Translations under genes and position numbers: made by a program
Assembly: GCA_050288085.1 (NCBI GenBank)
Contig: JBNKDD010000146.1
Location: forward strand, 1 to 13,979
Direction: 5' to 3'
Length of the DNA stretch: 13,979 bases
From: JBNKDD01 sp050288085
GTDB lineage: Bacteria > Chloroflexota > Anaerolineae > Aggregatilineales > UBA3940
Shown: positions 13,754 through 13,979 of the stretch, piece after piece
How positions within the stretch are numbered: position 1 is the first letter of the stretch
Layout of the letters: each line of letters starts with the position of its first letter
The notes under the pieces: model-generated
Database searches by the model: none
Told to the model about the DNA's origin: nothing
What the model saw: only the letters and a program-made list of their open reading frames with translations

Positions 13754-13979
13754 CTATCCATTCTCATCGGGTTGTTCCAGGCGGAAACCGTGGCCCCGAA
13801 CGGTTACAACGTATTGATGACTGCTGGAATATTCGGCTAACCGATCTCTCAGGCGTCGAACCAGAGCATCAATTGCCTGCTCACTAATCCCTGCTTCAGC
13901 ATCATCGGGCCAGACGTAACGCACGACCGCATCCCGATTACAAACCCCACCGCTGTTTTGATACAGTAATTCCAGCAGC
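13754..13979 (-). CDS. C-terminal winged-helix DNA-binding domain of an OmpR/PhoB-type regulator (partial)
   Basis: The frame is open from the window edge and ends at TAG (13756-13754), giving 74 visible residues. They match the second half of a trans-regulatory C-terminal domain: LLELLYQNSGGVCNRD, then the recognition helix around ISEQAIDALVRRLRDRL, and the wing hairpin VVTVRGHGFRLE. The upstream domain is outside the window, so it may be a two-component response regulator or another winged-helix protein such as an FHA or orphan regulator. It converges on the amidohydrolase-CYTH gene with two hairpins between them. Confidence 0.85.
   Translation of the reverse strand, partial: LLELLYQNSGGVCNRDAVVRYVWPDDAEAGISEQAIDALVRRLRDRLAEYSSSHQYVVTVRGHGFRLEQPDENG

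Noticed and set aside
1..13979. CRISPR array, tRNA or rRNA gene, transposase gene, phage genes
   Set aside because: I saw no regularly spaced repeats, no cloverleaf or rRNA sequence, and no transposase or phage protein motifs.

Overview
The window reads as a chromosomal, mostly housekeeping segment of a bacterium. Gene content and order (fabF directly followed by rnc, short FtsY without a long acidic domain, a MoaD-MoaE fusion, large multidomain proteins with unusual partners) suggest a member of the Chloroflexota, perhaps Anaerolineae. This is inference from style, not a database result. No tRNA, rRNA, CRISPR array or intact transposon was seen.

Layout. (1) Positions 1-4106, minus strand: the operon-like series ftsY - prfB - hypothetical zinc-ribbon protein - rpoC (5' end only). 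prfB carries the classical in-frame UGA and +1 programmed frameshift. rpoC is not preceded by rpoB and has its own strong sigma-70 type promoter plus a roughly 150-nt leader. (2) Positions 4107-4251: a divergent promoter region with an inverted repeat and a tandem octamer. (3) Positions 4252-8575, plus strand: moaC - a 616-residue MoaD/MoaE/threonine-synthase-like fusion - fabF - rnc, tightly packed. (4) Positions 8576-8664: a 50-bp palindromic element that looks like a miniature inverted-repeat sequence. (5) 8665-9510: an RmlD-like reductase, convergent with (6) 9516-11447, minus strand: a polytopic membrane protein with a C-terminal endonuclease/exonuclease/phosphatase (EEP) fold domain lacking some usual catalytic residues. 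(7) 11675-13642, plus strand: an MTA/SAH-deaminase-type amidohydrolase fused to a C-terminal CYTH domain. (8) 13643-13979: two terminator-like hairpins and the 3' end of a minus-strand winged-helix (OmpR/PhoB-type) regulator.

How the genes relate. MoaC makes cyclic pyranopterin monophosphate and the MoaD/MoaE halves of the next protein convert it to molybdopterin, so these two genes form a short molybdenum-cofactor unit. The PLP enzyme domain fused behind MoaE is unexpected. FabF and RNase III follow as ordinary housekeeping genes. The two most unusual items are the tripartite MoaD-MoaE-ThrC fusion and the amidohydrolase-CYTH fusion. Both pair a complete enzyme domain with a partner from another pathway.
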